Position numbers and translations under genes: made by a program. Below are positions 40,614 to 49,206 of a stretch of DNA of 64,000 nucleotides, piece after piece (positions within the stretch are counted from its first letter, which is position 1; each line of letters begins with the position of its first letter). The DNA comes from Gp6-AA40 sp035293405. GTDB lineage: Bacteria > Acidobacteriota > Vicinamibacteria > Vicinamibacterales > UBA2999. The DNA lies in the NCBI GenBank assembly GCA_035293405.1, contig DATDOE010000075.1:232301-296300 (forward strand), in the 5' to 3' direction. The notes under the pieces were generated by a model. It searched no databases. It was not told the origin of the DNA and saw only the letters and a program-made list of their open reading frames with translations.

Positions 40614-42137
40614 GAGCGCTTTGAGGACCTCGGCGTACTTCGGGTCGTAGGCGTTCAACGTCTCGTTGCTCGGAGGTTCGTTGATCGCGCCGAGGATGTG
40701 CGGCGGCGCGTTGCGGTCCTTGAACCGCGGCCAGTTGGGCAGGCCCTTGCCGTTCGGGTCGCCCGTCTTCGCGAAGTTCACCCAGTACGACGACATCATG
40801 TCGGCCATCGCGCGGTCCTTCTCGGAGGCCATCGCCAATGTGGGCGAGCTGATGTCCGGGATGACGCGCGGCGCCCACAGATTGTTGAACACGTAGACGA
40901 TCTCGGACGCGTGTGTGGCCTTCAGATCCTTGCCACCGGGCTCCACCGGCGGCTCGTGCGTGAAGTAGTACCAGTACGCCTTTTTCCCAAGTGTGGTTTG
41001 ACGCTCCGCGAACAGGCGCATGGCCCACGCCATCGTGTCGCGGAAGGCGACGTTGCCGCCAAGGCTGGTGTGCTCGTCCTTGTTGGAGCCGGCGATGACG
41101 TCCACGGCGTTCTGTTTGCCGTTGGCAAACGTGATCGACTCGTCTTCGGGGATGATCCAGCCGTCGATGATCATGCCCGACCCGCGAATCGTCTTCACGA
41201 CTTCCTCGGTCGAACGAGCGCGCAGCTCCGCCAGCGTTGGAAGCGGGGGAGGAGGAACCGGAGGGGCCGGCGGCTGCGCGGCATCGGCCGGCGCGCCACC
41301 ACCGCGGCCGCCACGCCCGGCACCGGCCGCCGCGGCGCGTTCGGCTAGCGCGAGTGGCAGCATCGGGCCCATGCCGAGTCCCATCCAGGCGCCGCTCTCG
41401 CTGATCGCGCGCTGAAACAGGCCCTTGGCTACAGGTGAACCGACGAGGCCGCCGACCATTGCCGCCCCGGCCGATTCACCGAAAATCGTCACGTTGTTCG
41501 CGTCGCCGCCAAACGCAGCGATGTTGGCTTTCACCCATTGCAGCGCGGCGATGCTGTCGGCCAGCGCCTGATTCCCCGACGCGTTGCGGCCCGACTCCTT
41601 GGTGAGTTCGGGGTGCGAGAAGAAGCCGAACGGCCCGAGGCGATAGTTGAACGTCACGAGCACGACGCCCTTCTTCGCGAGCGCCTCGCCGTCGTTGTGT
41701 TTGCTGGAGCCGCCGCCTTCGGTGTAGGCGCCGCCGAAGATCCACACCATCACCGGCTGTCGATCGCCGGCGCGAGTGGCCGACGTCCAGACGTTCAGGT
41801 AGAGACAGTCCTCGCTCGTCTTTGGCGAGTCAGGCAGATCGACTGTGACGTTGTTCGGCACGCGGTTCGGCTGCGATGGCTGCACGCAGACGTCGCTGAA
41901 CTGCTCGGCCTTGCGAACGCCCTCCCACCTGGCTGCGGGCGCCGGCGCCTTCCACCGCAGGCCGCCAACCGGCGGTGCGGCGAATGGGATCCCCTTGAAC
42001 GCCCGAACGCCGGACGGAAGCGTCGCGCCCGAGATCTTCCCCGTGGCGACGGTGACCGGATCGGAAACCGCCGCCGGTATGGTAACGGCCGCCGCTGCAA
42101 CCGCCGCCGCGAAGGCGAGGACACCTCGAACGTTCAT
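40605..42137 (-). CDS. Exported type-B carboxylesterase
   Basis: I start at the ATG at 42137, where MNVRGVLAFAAAVAAAAVTI gives a signal peptide; the longer open frame upstream is not coding. The 510-aa esterase has the family marks EDCLYLNVWTS, VMVWIFGGAYTEGGGSS (oxyanion loop), the nucleophile Ser222 in FGESAGAAM, an acidic residue in AGSNKDEHTS and a likely catalytic His in ATHASEIVYVF. A low-complexity Gly/Ala/Pro insertion (about residues 265-295) separates the two halves. It should hydrolyse carboxyl esters in the periplasm. Its stop codon lies within the palindromic repeat pair at 40540-40613. It follows the 374-aa exported protein gene after 20 nt, so the two may be co-transcribed. Confidence 0.93.
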   Translation of the reverse strand: MNVRGVLAFAAAVAAAAVTIPAAVSDPVTVATGKISGATLPSGVRAFKGIPFAAPPVGGLRWKAPAPAARWEGVRKAEQFSDVCVQPSQPNRVPNNVTVDLPDSPKTSEDCLYLNVWTSATRAGDRQPVMVWIFGGAYTEGGGSSKHNDGEALAKKGVVLVTFNYRLGPFGFFSHPELTKESGRNASGNQALADSIAALQWVKANIAAFGGDANNVTIFGESAGAAMVGGLVGSPVAKGLFQRAISESGAWMGLGMGPMLPLALAERAAAAGAGRGGRGGGAPADAAQPPAPPVPPPPLPTLAELRARSTEEVVKTIRGSGMIIDGWIIPEDESITFANGKQNAVDVIAGSNKDEHTSLGGNVAFRDTMAWAMRLFAERQTTLGKKAYWYYFTHEPPVEPGGKDLKATHASEIVYVFNNLWAPRVIPDISSPTLAMASEKDRAMADMMSSYWVNFAKTGDPNGKGLPNWPRFKDRNAPPHILGAINEPPSNETLNAYDPKYAEVLKALQK

Positions 42138-42157
42138 GCGCACGTCACCACCTCGGC

Positions 42158-43282
42158 CTAGCGGCTCGGCTGCCCTTGTTGGGTGTTCTGTTGCTGCGCT
42201 CGCTCGGCGCGCGACGTGTTGATGTAATCGCCGATTGTGCGATTGCCCTCGTGGCATCCGTACTCCCACCACTCGTAGCCCGGGTCGAGCTTCAGCGGAT
42301 AGCGTACTGTCCACGGGCGAGTCGTGATGATGGGATCCTCGGTCTTGATCTCGTAGAGCAGGAAATCGTCGTTGAGGCGCGTGAGCCGCTCGGTGATCGT
42401 CATCTGCTCGCTGTTGGGAAACCGGTTGCCCGGCGGCGACCCCGCGATGCCGATGTTGGTCACCGATGCGCCGGTCTTGAAGTTGGTCGTCTCGATGACC
42501 AGCGTGTGGCCTTCCCAGTGGCCGCGCGACTCGCCCATCCACTGCTTGATCGCCGGAGAGAGCCGTGGCCGGCCATCCATCTGGACAATGCGGGATTCGT
42601 GAATCATCTCCATGTCGAGGACGACGTAGCCGGGTGTCTGGATGATGCGCACGCCGTTGTTATAGCGGTAGGGCATCATCGAAGAGGGCAGGCCACGCGT
42701 AATGCAGCGGTCCCAGCTGTCGAAGTCGGTGTAGTGATCCCAGACCTGCGTTTCACCGGGCAGCGCCCAGCTGCTCTTCATGAGCGCAGACAGCCGTTTG
42801 CCCTCGGCCGTCATCTCCGGCAGCTTGCCATTCGGCGGATCCACGATGAGCGACGTCTGGCGCTGCGGGAACGTCGGATCGGTGACACCGGACTGAAGCG
42901 CCTGGCCGAAGTTGCCGGCGGCGATGGCCACGGCATGTCGATCGGGCAAGGCGCCGACGCGCGTGAGCTCCGCCTGGTACTCCTCCTCCGTCCGGAACGC
43001 CTTGTTCGGGTCGCAAAGGGGCGGGGGGTCGCCGCCGCGCCCGCGGCCGCCCGCGCACCGCTCGAGCGGTACGCTGCCGACGAACGAAATCGGCCACACC
43101 CCCTCAAGGTCGGGATCGCCCCACGGCGTCTTCGGGTGCACCCATCCCTTGGGCGTCTCGATGAAATGGTTGGCCTCGCTGGGGACCCCGGCCGGCGATT
43201 GCGCACGCAGGGTGGCGACAAACAACGCTGCCGCCGCACCACAGATCACGACGCTCTTGCCGGCCCGACTGGCTAGATGCAT
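42158..43282 (-). CDS. Exported beta-rich protein, paralog of the gene at 1-1001
   Basis: ATG 43282 gives MHLASRAGKSVVICGAAAAL, a signal peptide; another ATG 24 nt upstream (43306) is possible. The 374-aa protein contains GWVHPKTPWGDPDLEGVWPI, CITRGLPSSMMPY, QMDGRPRLSPAIKQWMGESR, HWEGHTLVIETTNF, VRYPLKLDPGYEWWEYGCHE. The core matches the truncated gene at the window start, and the GRP..G.W.G.TLV segment is found in several other exported proteins here. An internal Gly-rich patch (GRGRGGDPP) is near residue 80. It is upstream of and possibly co-transcribed with the carboxylesterase gene. Function unknown. Confidence 0.85.
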   Translation of the reverse strand: MHLASRAGKSVVICGAAAALFVATLRAQSPAGVPSEANHFIETPKGWVHPKTPWGDPDLEGVWPISFVGSVPLERCAGGRGRGGDPPPLCDPNKAFRTEEEYQAELTRVGALPDRHAVAIAAGNFGQALQSGVTDPTFPQRQTSLIVDPPNGKLPEMTAEGKRLSALMKSSWALPGETQVWDHYTDFDSWDRCITRGLPSSMMPYRYNNGVRIIQTPGYVVLDMEMIHESRIVQMDGRPRLSPAIKQWMGESRGHWEGHTLVIETTNFKTGASVTNIGIAGSPPGNRFPNSEQMTITERLTRLNDDFLLYEIKTEDPIITTRPWTVRYPLKLDPGYEWWEYGCHEGNRTIGDYINTSRAERAQQQNTQQGQPSR

Positions 43283-43403
43283 TTCGTCAATTGTACCGGA
43301 ACTCATTCGTCGGCAGGCCCGAGCTTCCTCGTTTCTGCTTCGATCCGCTCGGTGTTGCGCGCCAGGAAGTCCGCGCTCGACCAGGCGCGACGGTGGATCG
43401 AGG

Positions 43404-43592
43404 TATTCGATCGCCGCGATCGTGCTGTGGCTCTTCGTCATCAACCTGGGCATCGCGTTCGGCGCCGAACTGTACGAGTCGCGCATCGCCGTGCCCTCCT
43501 GGTTCAGCGGTGGGTCCGGATCGAAGCGCCAGTGGAATGCCGAGGCGGCACGAGCCGCCGACGTTGGATTGAGGTTCTGGGTCTACACTGTA
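43404..43592 (+). pseudogene. Fragment of a DUF1772-like membrane protein gene
   Basis: One reading frame here (from 43404) encodes SIAAIVLWLFVINLGIAFGA, ELYESRIAVPSWF and NAEAARAADVGLRFWVY, the first transmembrane helix and following loop of a small four-helix membrane protein of the DUF1772/anthrone-oxygenase-like type. It has no start codon in frame nearby and ends at a degenerate GGGCCGCC repeat (43590) after about 63 codons; the other helices are absent. The family assignment is from recollection of its conserved start and is tentative. Confidence 0.55.
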
Positions 43593-43612
43593 GGGCCGCC
43601 GAAGGGTGGCTG
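43590..43612. repeat. Degenerate GGGCCGCC-type repeat at the end of a gene fragment
   Basis: GTAGGGCCGCC-GAA-GGGTGGC: the left half keeps the consensus of the repeat family, and the right half has drifted. Confidence 0.45.
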
Positions 43613-43716
43613 CGATTTGACGACAAATTGCTCGATGGGCGCGTCGCTCCGGCTGAACACGGCGTCAACGACGCGGTCGTCGCTGGTAAGCTGCCTGGGC
43701 TCATCCAGCAGACAAT

Positions 43717-45672
43717 ATGACCATAGTGTGGTGCAGGCGATTCGTCGTCGCAGGCGTCGTTGCGGCCGCTCTCGGTGTCCCGGCGCTCGCGGCTGCCGCC
43801 GTCACAGGCGCGTGCCACGTCAGCCCAGTCGTCGCCGATCTGGATCGGTCGGTCCGGTTCTATCGCGATGTGCTGGGATTCGATGTCCCGCCTCCGCCTG
43901 GCGGTGGACCGATTCCGTGGGACACGAGCCCGGAGCTTCGACAACTGCACGGGCTGCCCGGGGCGCGCGTGCGCTACGTGGCCGCGCGCGTGTCTGGGGC
44001 ACGCTGCGGCGTTGAGCTCGTGGAGTTCGAGAGGGCAGACGCCAAGCCGGTGCGGCGGCGGATGCAGGATCCCGGCGCCGTGACGCTGATACTGCTGGTG
44101 CGCGACATCGACGCGGCCTTTGCCCGACTGAAGGCGGCGGGCACCGAAGTGGTGAGCACCGGCGGAGCGCCAGTGACGCCGAGCTCCACCAGCAAGACGC
44201 GCGCGATCATCGTGAAGGATCCCGATGGTCATTTTGTGGAGCTGGCGCAGCTGGTTCCCGCTCCCGCAACCACCGCGCCGGCCTCGAGCAACATCATCGA
44301 CATCCGCTTCCGCATCACCGTGAGCGATGCCGAGCGCGCCGCTCAGTACTATCGTGACCAGCTGGGGATTTCCAGCCAGCCCGGTGCGTTCGCACGAAGC
44401 GCGGGTGTGATGGCGATGATGGGTCTGCCGGAGACGGCGGAGTTCCGGTTGAGTGTGACGCAGGTTCCGGGCTCGTCGCTGATTCTGGAGTTTCTCGAGG
44501 TCAAAGGCATCGAGCGCGCGACGATGCGAGCCCGCGTTCAGGATCCGGGCGCGTATCGCCTGCAGCTCACCGTGGACGACGTCGATGCGACCGCCGCGAC
44601 GCTGCGTGCCACTGGCAGCCGGGTGATCTCCACGGGCGGTGCGCCCGTCCGCATGCTGTTTCGCGGGCCGTGGCATCTGGCCGCGGTCGAGGATGTGAAC
44701 AACCTGTTCCTCGTGCTGCAGCAGCAACTCCCGCTAGCCGGTCCTGACGCCGCCGGGGCACCCGGCAACGCTCCCGTGCAGTCGCTCCACGTTCGGGGCA
44801 ACGTGTGGATGATCGTGGGTGCGGGCGGGAACATCACCGTGCAGGCGGCTGCCGACGCCAGAGCCGCCGGCCCAGGGGCGGGCGAAGGCGTGCTGCTCGT
44901 GAACACCGGTCGGAGGGAGATGACCGCGGCGATCCTCGCCGAGATCCGCAAGATCTCTCCCGGGAGAATCGAGTACATCATCAACACCGACGCCGATCCC
45001 GATCACGTGGGAGGCAACGAGATCTTCGCGAATCCGCGCATGGACTTTCTCTGGACGCCCGGCACGATCACCGGTCCCGGCGTCAAAGTGATCGGTCACG
45101 AGAACGCGCTGCCTCGGATGAGCACCGGTCCAAATCCGTATCCGACAATCGCGTGGCCGACCAACACATATTCGTCGACGCAACGAAAGATTTCATTCAA
45201 TGACGAGCCGATCATCATCATGCATGAACCGGCTGCCCACACCGACGGCGACAGCATCGTCTTGTTTCGCCGATCGGATGTGATCAGTGCCGGTGACATC
45301 TTCCTCACGACGACGTATCCGGTCGTCGACGCGAGTCGAGGCGGAAGCGTAGCGGGCATCATCAGCGGATTGAACCACCTGCTGGACCTGATGGTGCCGC
45401 GCTACAACCAGGATGGCGGGACATATGTCATACCCGGACACGGGCGGGTAGGCGACCAGCACGACGTGCTCGAATACCGCGACATGCTGGTGATCGTCAG
45501 CGACCGGATTCGCAGCGCGGTCGAGAAGGGCATGACGCTCGAGCAGGTCAAGGCCATGAAGCCGACGCTCGACTACGACGCACGCTGGGGGGCGACGACT
45601 GGCTCCTGGACGACTGACATGTTCATCGGCGCTGTGTACGCTGACGCGGCTGCACGACGCGGGGCACGTTGA
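43717..45672 (+). CDS. Exported fusion: two VOC (glyoxalase-like) domains plus MBL-fold domain, triad B
   Basis: The 651-aa protein has a signal peptide (RRFVVAGVVAAALGVPALAA). Residues about 30-185 form a VOC domain (HVSPVVADLDRSVRFYRDVL, IIVKDPDGHFVELAQL), 195-340 a second one (FRITVSDAERAAQYYRDQLG, VEDVNNLFLVLQQQ), and 365-651 an MBL domain (VNTGRREMTAAILAEI, NTDADPDHVGGN at 423-434, AHTDGDSIVLF, SAGDIFLTTTYP, IPGHGR). The MBL part is homologous to 18360-19400 and lacks the first two His of HxHxDH: the motif reads N423-T-D-A-D-P-D-H430. One continuous frame encodes all three domains, so this is a true fusion. Its two downstream neighbours are homologs of the partners of the 18360 gene. Substrate unknown. 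Confidence 0.9.
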   Translation: MTIVWCRRFVVAGVVAAALGVPALAAAAVTGACHVSPVVADLDRSVRFYRDVLGFDVPPPPGGGPIPWDTSPELRQLHGLPGARVRYVAARVSGARCGVELVEFERADAKPVRRRMQDPGAVTLILLVRDIDAAFARLKAAGTEVVSTGGAPVTPSSTSKTRAIIVKDPDGHFVELAQLVPAPATTAPASSNIIDIRFRITVSDAERAAQYYRDQLGISSQPGAFARSAGVMAMMGLPETAEFRLSVTQVPGSSLILEFLEVKGIERATMRARVQDPGAYRLQLTVDDVDATAATLRATGSRVISTGGAPVRMLFRGPWHLAAVEDVNNLFLVLQQQLPLAGPDAAGAPGNAPVQSLHVRGNVWMIVGAGGNITVQAAADARAAGPGAGEGVLLVNTGRREMTAAILAEIRKISPGRIEYIINTDADPDHVGGNEIFANPRMDFLWTPGTITGPGVKVIGHENALPRMSTGPNPYPTIAWPTNTYSSTQRKISFNDEPIIIMHEPAAHTDGDSIVLFRRSDVISAGDIFLTTTYPVVDASRGGSVAGIISGLNHLLDLMVPRYNQDGGTYVIPGHGRVGDQHDVLEYRDMLVIVSDRIRSAVEKGMTLEQVKAMKPTLDYDARWGATTGSWTTDMFIGAVYADAAARRGAR

Positions 45673-45682
45673 AAGGACTGGC

Positions 45683-46591
45683 ATGACCTCGACGATGCAT
45701 CGGGCGCCTGTCATCGTGGCGATGGTCGTGGCTCTGGGATGGATGGCCAACGCACCGATGAGCGGCGTGGCGGTCGTCCAGGGCCAGACGCCGCCAGCGC
45801 CGCCGACGCCGCGTGCGCAGGCTCCGCGTGACATCACCGGCTACTGGGTGTCGGTCGTGACCGAGGATTGGCACTGGCGCATGGTGACGCCCCGTAAGGG
45901 CGACTACACGAGCCTTCCCCTGAACCAGGAAGGTCGCCGGGTTGCGGACCGATGGGATCCGGCGAAGAGCCCGGCGGGCGACGAGGCCTGCCAGCCCTTC
46001 GGCGCGGCCGCCATCATGCGCGTCCCCGGCCGCGTGCGGATCGGGTGGGAAGACGATGTGACTCTGAAGGTTGATTCAGACGCCGGCACGCAGACGCGTC
46101 GATTCCGGTTCGGTCGCCAGGCGTCGCGAGGCTGGCGTGTCAACCCACGCGGCGAGATCGAGTGGTTCGATGTCGGCCGCGATGCACCCGTGCCGACGGT
46201 GCCGCGTTCCTGGCAGGGATATTCAGTTGCGGGCTGGGATCTCGCCCCGGATCCGGGGGTCGTCAGAAACCCCGCCTTCTTTGCCGGCGGGCTCGGGACC
46301 GGGCCAGATGGCGCGGGGACCGTTGTGCCTGGCCGCTATGGATCGCTGCACGTCGTCACCACGCTGATGAAGCCCGGGTGGCTCAGAAGAAACGGCGTGC
46401 CCTACAGCGAGGGGGCGCGCCTGACCGAGGACTACGATTTCCGCACCGAAGACGATGGCACCGAGTGGTTCACCGTGACGACGGTCGTCGAGGATGCGAA
46501 GTACCTGTCGGCGCCATTTGTCACGAGCACTGACTTCCGGAAAGAGGCTGACGGTACGAAATGGAGGCCAACAACGTGCTCCGCGTACTGA
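45683..46591 (+). CDS. Exported beta-rich protein, triad B second gene
   Basis: AAAGGACTGGC precedes ATG 45683, 10 nt after the fusion-gene stop. The 302-aa protein has a signal peptide (APVIVAMVVALGWMANAPMS) followed by a Pro/Ala linker, then DITGYWVSVVTEDWHWRMVT, PLNQEGRRVADRWDP, LHVVTTLMKPGWLRRNGVPY, TVVEDAKYLSAPFVTSTDF and KEADGTKWRP. It matches the 17483 product from end to end; where that protein has a long Gly run this one has a different loop. Function unknown. The next gene overlaps its 3' end. Confidence 0.87.
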   Translation: MTSTMHRAPVIVAMVVALGWMANAPMSGVAVVQGQTPPAPPTPRAQAPRDITGYWVSVVTEDWHWRMVTPRKGDYTSLPLNQEGRRVADRWDPAKSPAGDEACQPFGAAAIMRVPGRVRIGWEDDVTLKVDSDAGTQTRRFRFGRQASRGWRVNPRGEIEWFDVGRDAPVPTVPRSWQGYSVAGWDLAPDPGVVRNPAFFAGGLGTGPDGAGTVVPGRYGSLHVVTTLMKPGWLRRNGVPYSEGARLTEDYDFRTEDDGTEWFTVTTVVEDAKYLSAPFVTSTDFRKEADGTKWRPTTCSAY

Positions 46592-47433
46592 CGTTCGCAA
46601 TCGCGGTCACGCTGTGGTCGGACACCGCGTTCGCGCAGATCGACATCACGGGCGAATGGGCGCCACTGTTCCACGAGGATCAGCCCGATCGCGTGCCCGG
46701 CCCAGGGCCGGTGGACTTCACGGGCCTGCCGTTGTCGGATGGCGCGCGGCAATGGGCCTTGAGCTGGGACGCCTCGCGGGTGTCCGTCCTCGAGCATCAG
46801 TGCCAGGTCCACGTGCTGCCGTACATCCTGAGCGGGCCGACTCGCCTTCGCATCCAGGCTGAGCGGGATTTCAACACCCAGCGCGTCGTCGCGTTCAGCC
46901 AGTACATCGGGTTGTGGGGCCAGGTGCGCACGATCTGGGTCGATGGGCGCGCGCGTCTGTCGGAATTCGCACCACACACGTGGATGGGGTCCTCGACCGG
47001 CGTATGGGAGGGAAACACCCTGGTCGTCAGGACGACGCACATCAAGCAGGGATGGCTCCGTCGAAATGGTGTGCCTCAGAGCGACATGGTGAAAACCACC
47101 GAGCGCTTCACCAGGCACGGCGACATCCTGACCTACGTGATCTACATCCAGGACCCTGTGTATCTCACCGAGCCGATCGTGAGGAGCCGGAATTTCGTGA
47201 GGATGTCCGGGATCGGCGAGGGGAATTGGATTGCGGCCACGCCGTGCGAGCCTGCTGAGGAGACGACCGCGCCTCCGCATTCGGTCCCGCACTATCTTCC
47301 GGGTGAGAATCCGTTCGTGACCGAAGGGGTCACCAGCACGGGTCTTCCAGTGGACGCGCTCTTCGGCGGCGCAGAGACGACCTACCCGGAGTATCGGCGA
47401 AAGCTCGCGGACCTGATGAAGGGATCGAAGTGA
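46576..47433 (+). CDS. Exported beta-rich protein, triad B third gene
   Basis: GTG 46576 is preferred over ATG 46561 because GGAGG (46563-46567) lies 8 nt ahead and the product then opens with a signal peptide (MLRVLTFAIAVTLWSDTAFA). The 285-aa protein has DITGEWAPLFHEDQPDRVPG, IWVDGRARLSEFAPHTWMGS, VWEGNTLVVRTTHIKQGWLR, RNGVPQSDMVKTTERF and DPVYLTEPIVRSRNFVR. It is the counterpart of 19416-20282. It overlaps the previous gene by 16 nt, which argues for co-translation. Confidence 0.87.
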   Translation: MLRVLTFAIAVTLWSDTAFAQIDITGEWAPLFHEDQPDRVPGPGPVDFTGLPLSDGARQWALSWDASRVSVLEHQCQVHVLPYILSGPTRLRIQAERDFNTQRVVAFSQYIGLWGQVRTIWVDGRARLSEFAPHTWMGSSTGVWEGNTLVVRTTHIKQGWLRRNGVPQSDMVKTTERFTRHGDILTYVIYIQDPVYLTEPIVRSRNFVRMSGIGEGNWIAATPCEPAEETTAPPHSVPHYLPGENPFVTEGVTSTGLPVDALFGGAETTYPEYRRKLADLMKGSK

Positions 47434-47445
47434 TGCGGGTCCCGA

Positions 47446-47940
47446 CTACTTTTTCTTTTCGATCCGCCCGGACATGCTGCCGCCGACGGCACCATGCTGC
47501 CAGGTGCCTGAGTAGCGATCGCCGTAGAAGAACAGGCGGACGGTGAAGCTGCCGATCCCCGGGATGCTCGTGTCCGTCATCATGATCATGGGCGTGTCGC
47601 CGACGAAATGGACAGGGATGACAATCGGAATCTCGCCGGCGACTCCACAGCAGTCCATGCCGGCGTTGAATCGCCAGAGGTTATCGCCGACCTTCTCGAC
47701 ACTGGAAATGTCGTAGCGGTCCGCCCGCGGCGGCCGATCCTCGCGGCCGGTGACGGTGAACGAGCCGATCAGACTCACATCGCGCATGCGTTCGCTGAAC
47801 CGGCGCTCCACGTCCGGAAGCGACGCTGCCTCGACCGATGACCCGAGACGAAGGAAGCCGACCAGCCAGCCACCGGCAAACGCCAGAACCAGCAGCACGA
47901 ATACGGCAATGAGACCAACCGTTCGCCGAATGACCGCCAT
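47446..47940 (-). CDS. Membrane-anchored protein of unknown function
   Basis: AAGGAGAG lies 5 nt before the ATG at 47940. The 164-aa protein has one N-terminal transmembrane helix (VGLIAVFVLLVLAFAGGWLV) and a periplasmic beta-rich domain with SLIGSFTVTGREDRPPRADR, GMDCCGVAGEIPIVIPVHF, IPGIGSFTVRLFFYGDRYSG. The CC pair is unusual. I do not recognise it. It converges with triad B (12 nt apart) and is divergent from the 48021 gene. Confidence 0.75.
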   Translation of the reverse strand: MAVIRRTVGLIAVFVLLVLAFAGGWLVGFLRLGSSVEAASLPDVERRFSERMRDVSLIGSFTVTGREDRPPRADRYDISSVEKVGDNLWRFNAGMDCCGVAGEIPIVIPVHFVGDTPMIMMTDTSIPGIGSFTVRLFFYGDRYSGTWQHGAVGGSMSGRIEKKK

Positions 47941-48020
47941 GTTTCTCTCCTTATCAGCCTGAATCTTATGAAAAGAGTGGGCTTCGTGTCGCGCGTATAA
48001 AATGCCTGCGGAGTACGAAC

Positions 48021-49190
48021 ATGATTCGATTCAGCGCATTTGTCCTTGTATTCACAGCATCGGTCACCGTCGCATTGGCGCATCATGGTCCCGGCAGCTT
48101 CGAGCTGGGCAAGTCGGTGACCTACACGGGCAAGCTCACACGCCTCGAGCTCATCAATCCGCACTCGTGGCTGTACTTCGAGGTGGCAGAGCCGGACGGG
48201 CGCGTGTCCAAGCATCGATGCGAGATGCGCTCGGCCCACACATTGCGCCGTTCGGGTTGGACGAAGGAACTGTTTCCCCTCGGTCAGCAGGTCGTCATCG
48301 AAGCCGCGCCGGACAGGGCCGATGCCGGCTCCTGCTACCTGAACACGATCAAGTTCGTGGACGGCAGCCACATGGACCGGTATGGCCAGTACGTCAAGGC
48401 GCCGGAGGGTGGGATTCGGGAAGTCAGAGGACCGGTGCGCGAGGCGAACACGAAACGAGAGCCGCGCCGCCCATCGGGTGAGCCGAACATCGCCGGCGAT
48501 TGGGCGCCGGAGCAGGTCGTCATGGTCGATCCGCGCGGCACCGGCGGCGGCTTGGTACCGCTCGGTCAACTGAGTCAATTCAAGCCTGGCGAGCGGCGTG
48601 GCGGTGGAGGTGGTGCGCGCAGAGGGGGCGGTCCACCGGCGGGTCCGCGGCTGTACGGCGGCACCGAACTGACGGAGCTCGGCGAGCAATCGGCCGCCAA
48701 GTTCGTGCGGGATGACAATCCGCGCTTCCGTTGCGAGACGACCAGCATCGTCTTCGACTGGACGTTCGATGGGCCGGTGAATCGGATCGTCCAGAACAAG
48801 GACACCATCGTCATCCAATACGGGCAGATGGGACTCAAGCGGACGGTCTACACGAACATGAAGGCGCATCCGGGGAACATCAAGCCGAGCCGAGCCGGGC
48901 ACTCGATCGGACGCTGGGAAGGCGACGTGCTCGTCGTCGATACGGTGGGGTTTCTCCCAGGCGTGCTGAACGCCCCACTGCGGCACAGCGACAAGCTGCA
49001 CGTCGTCGAGCGTTTCTCCCTGGATCCGAAGACGATGAAGTTGACCCGCGCCTACACCGCCGACGATCCGATGTATCTCAAAGGGCAGTACGCCGGGTCA
49101 GACGTGATCCAGGTTGCCGACGCGCCGTACACGTCGGACAACTGCAAGGATCAGACGCTCGTCGACTATTCGAAGCAGGCAGGCAAATAG
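48021..49190 (+). CDS. Exported fusion of a DUF6152-like domain and a beta-rich triad-type domain
   Basis: The 389-aa protein starts MIRFSAFVLVFTASVTVALA (signal peptide), then AHHGPGSFELGKSVTYTGKL and LINPHSWLYFEVAEPDGRVS, a DUF6152-like domain (about 21-120) similar in layout to 38978-39346. A Gly/Arg-rich linker (about 190-215) follows, and the C-half carries HSIGRWEGDVLVVDTVGFLP, DKLHVVERFSLDPKTMKL and DDPMYLKGQYAGSDV, the core motif of the exported proteins at 1, 19416, 42158 and 46576. A natural fusion of the two families suggests a shared job. A TATAAA-like box at 47996-48001 could be part of its promoter. Confidence 0.85.
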   Translation: MIRFSAFVLVFTASVTVALAHHGPGSFELGKSVTYTGKLTRLELINPHSWLYFEVAEPDGRVSKHRCEMRSAHTLRRSGWTKELFPLGQQVVIEAAPDRADAGSCYLNTIKFVDGSHMDRYGQYVKAPEGGIREVRGPVREANTKREPRRPSGEPNIAGDWAPEQVVMVDPRGTGGGLVPLGQLSQFKPGERRGGGGGARRGGGPPAGPRLYGGTELTELGEQSAAKFVRDDNPRFRCETTSIVFDWTFDGPVNRIVQNKDTIVIQYGQMGLKRTVYTNMKAHPGNIKPSRAGHSIGRWEGDVLVVDTVGFLPGVLNAPLRHSDKLHVVERFSLDPKTMKLTRAYTADDPMYLKGQYAGSDVIQVADAPYTSDNCKDQTLVDYSKQAGK

Positions 49191-49206
49191 CGCGCTGACG
49201 GATAGA

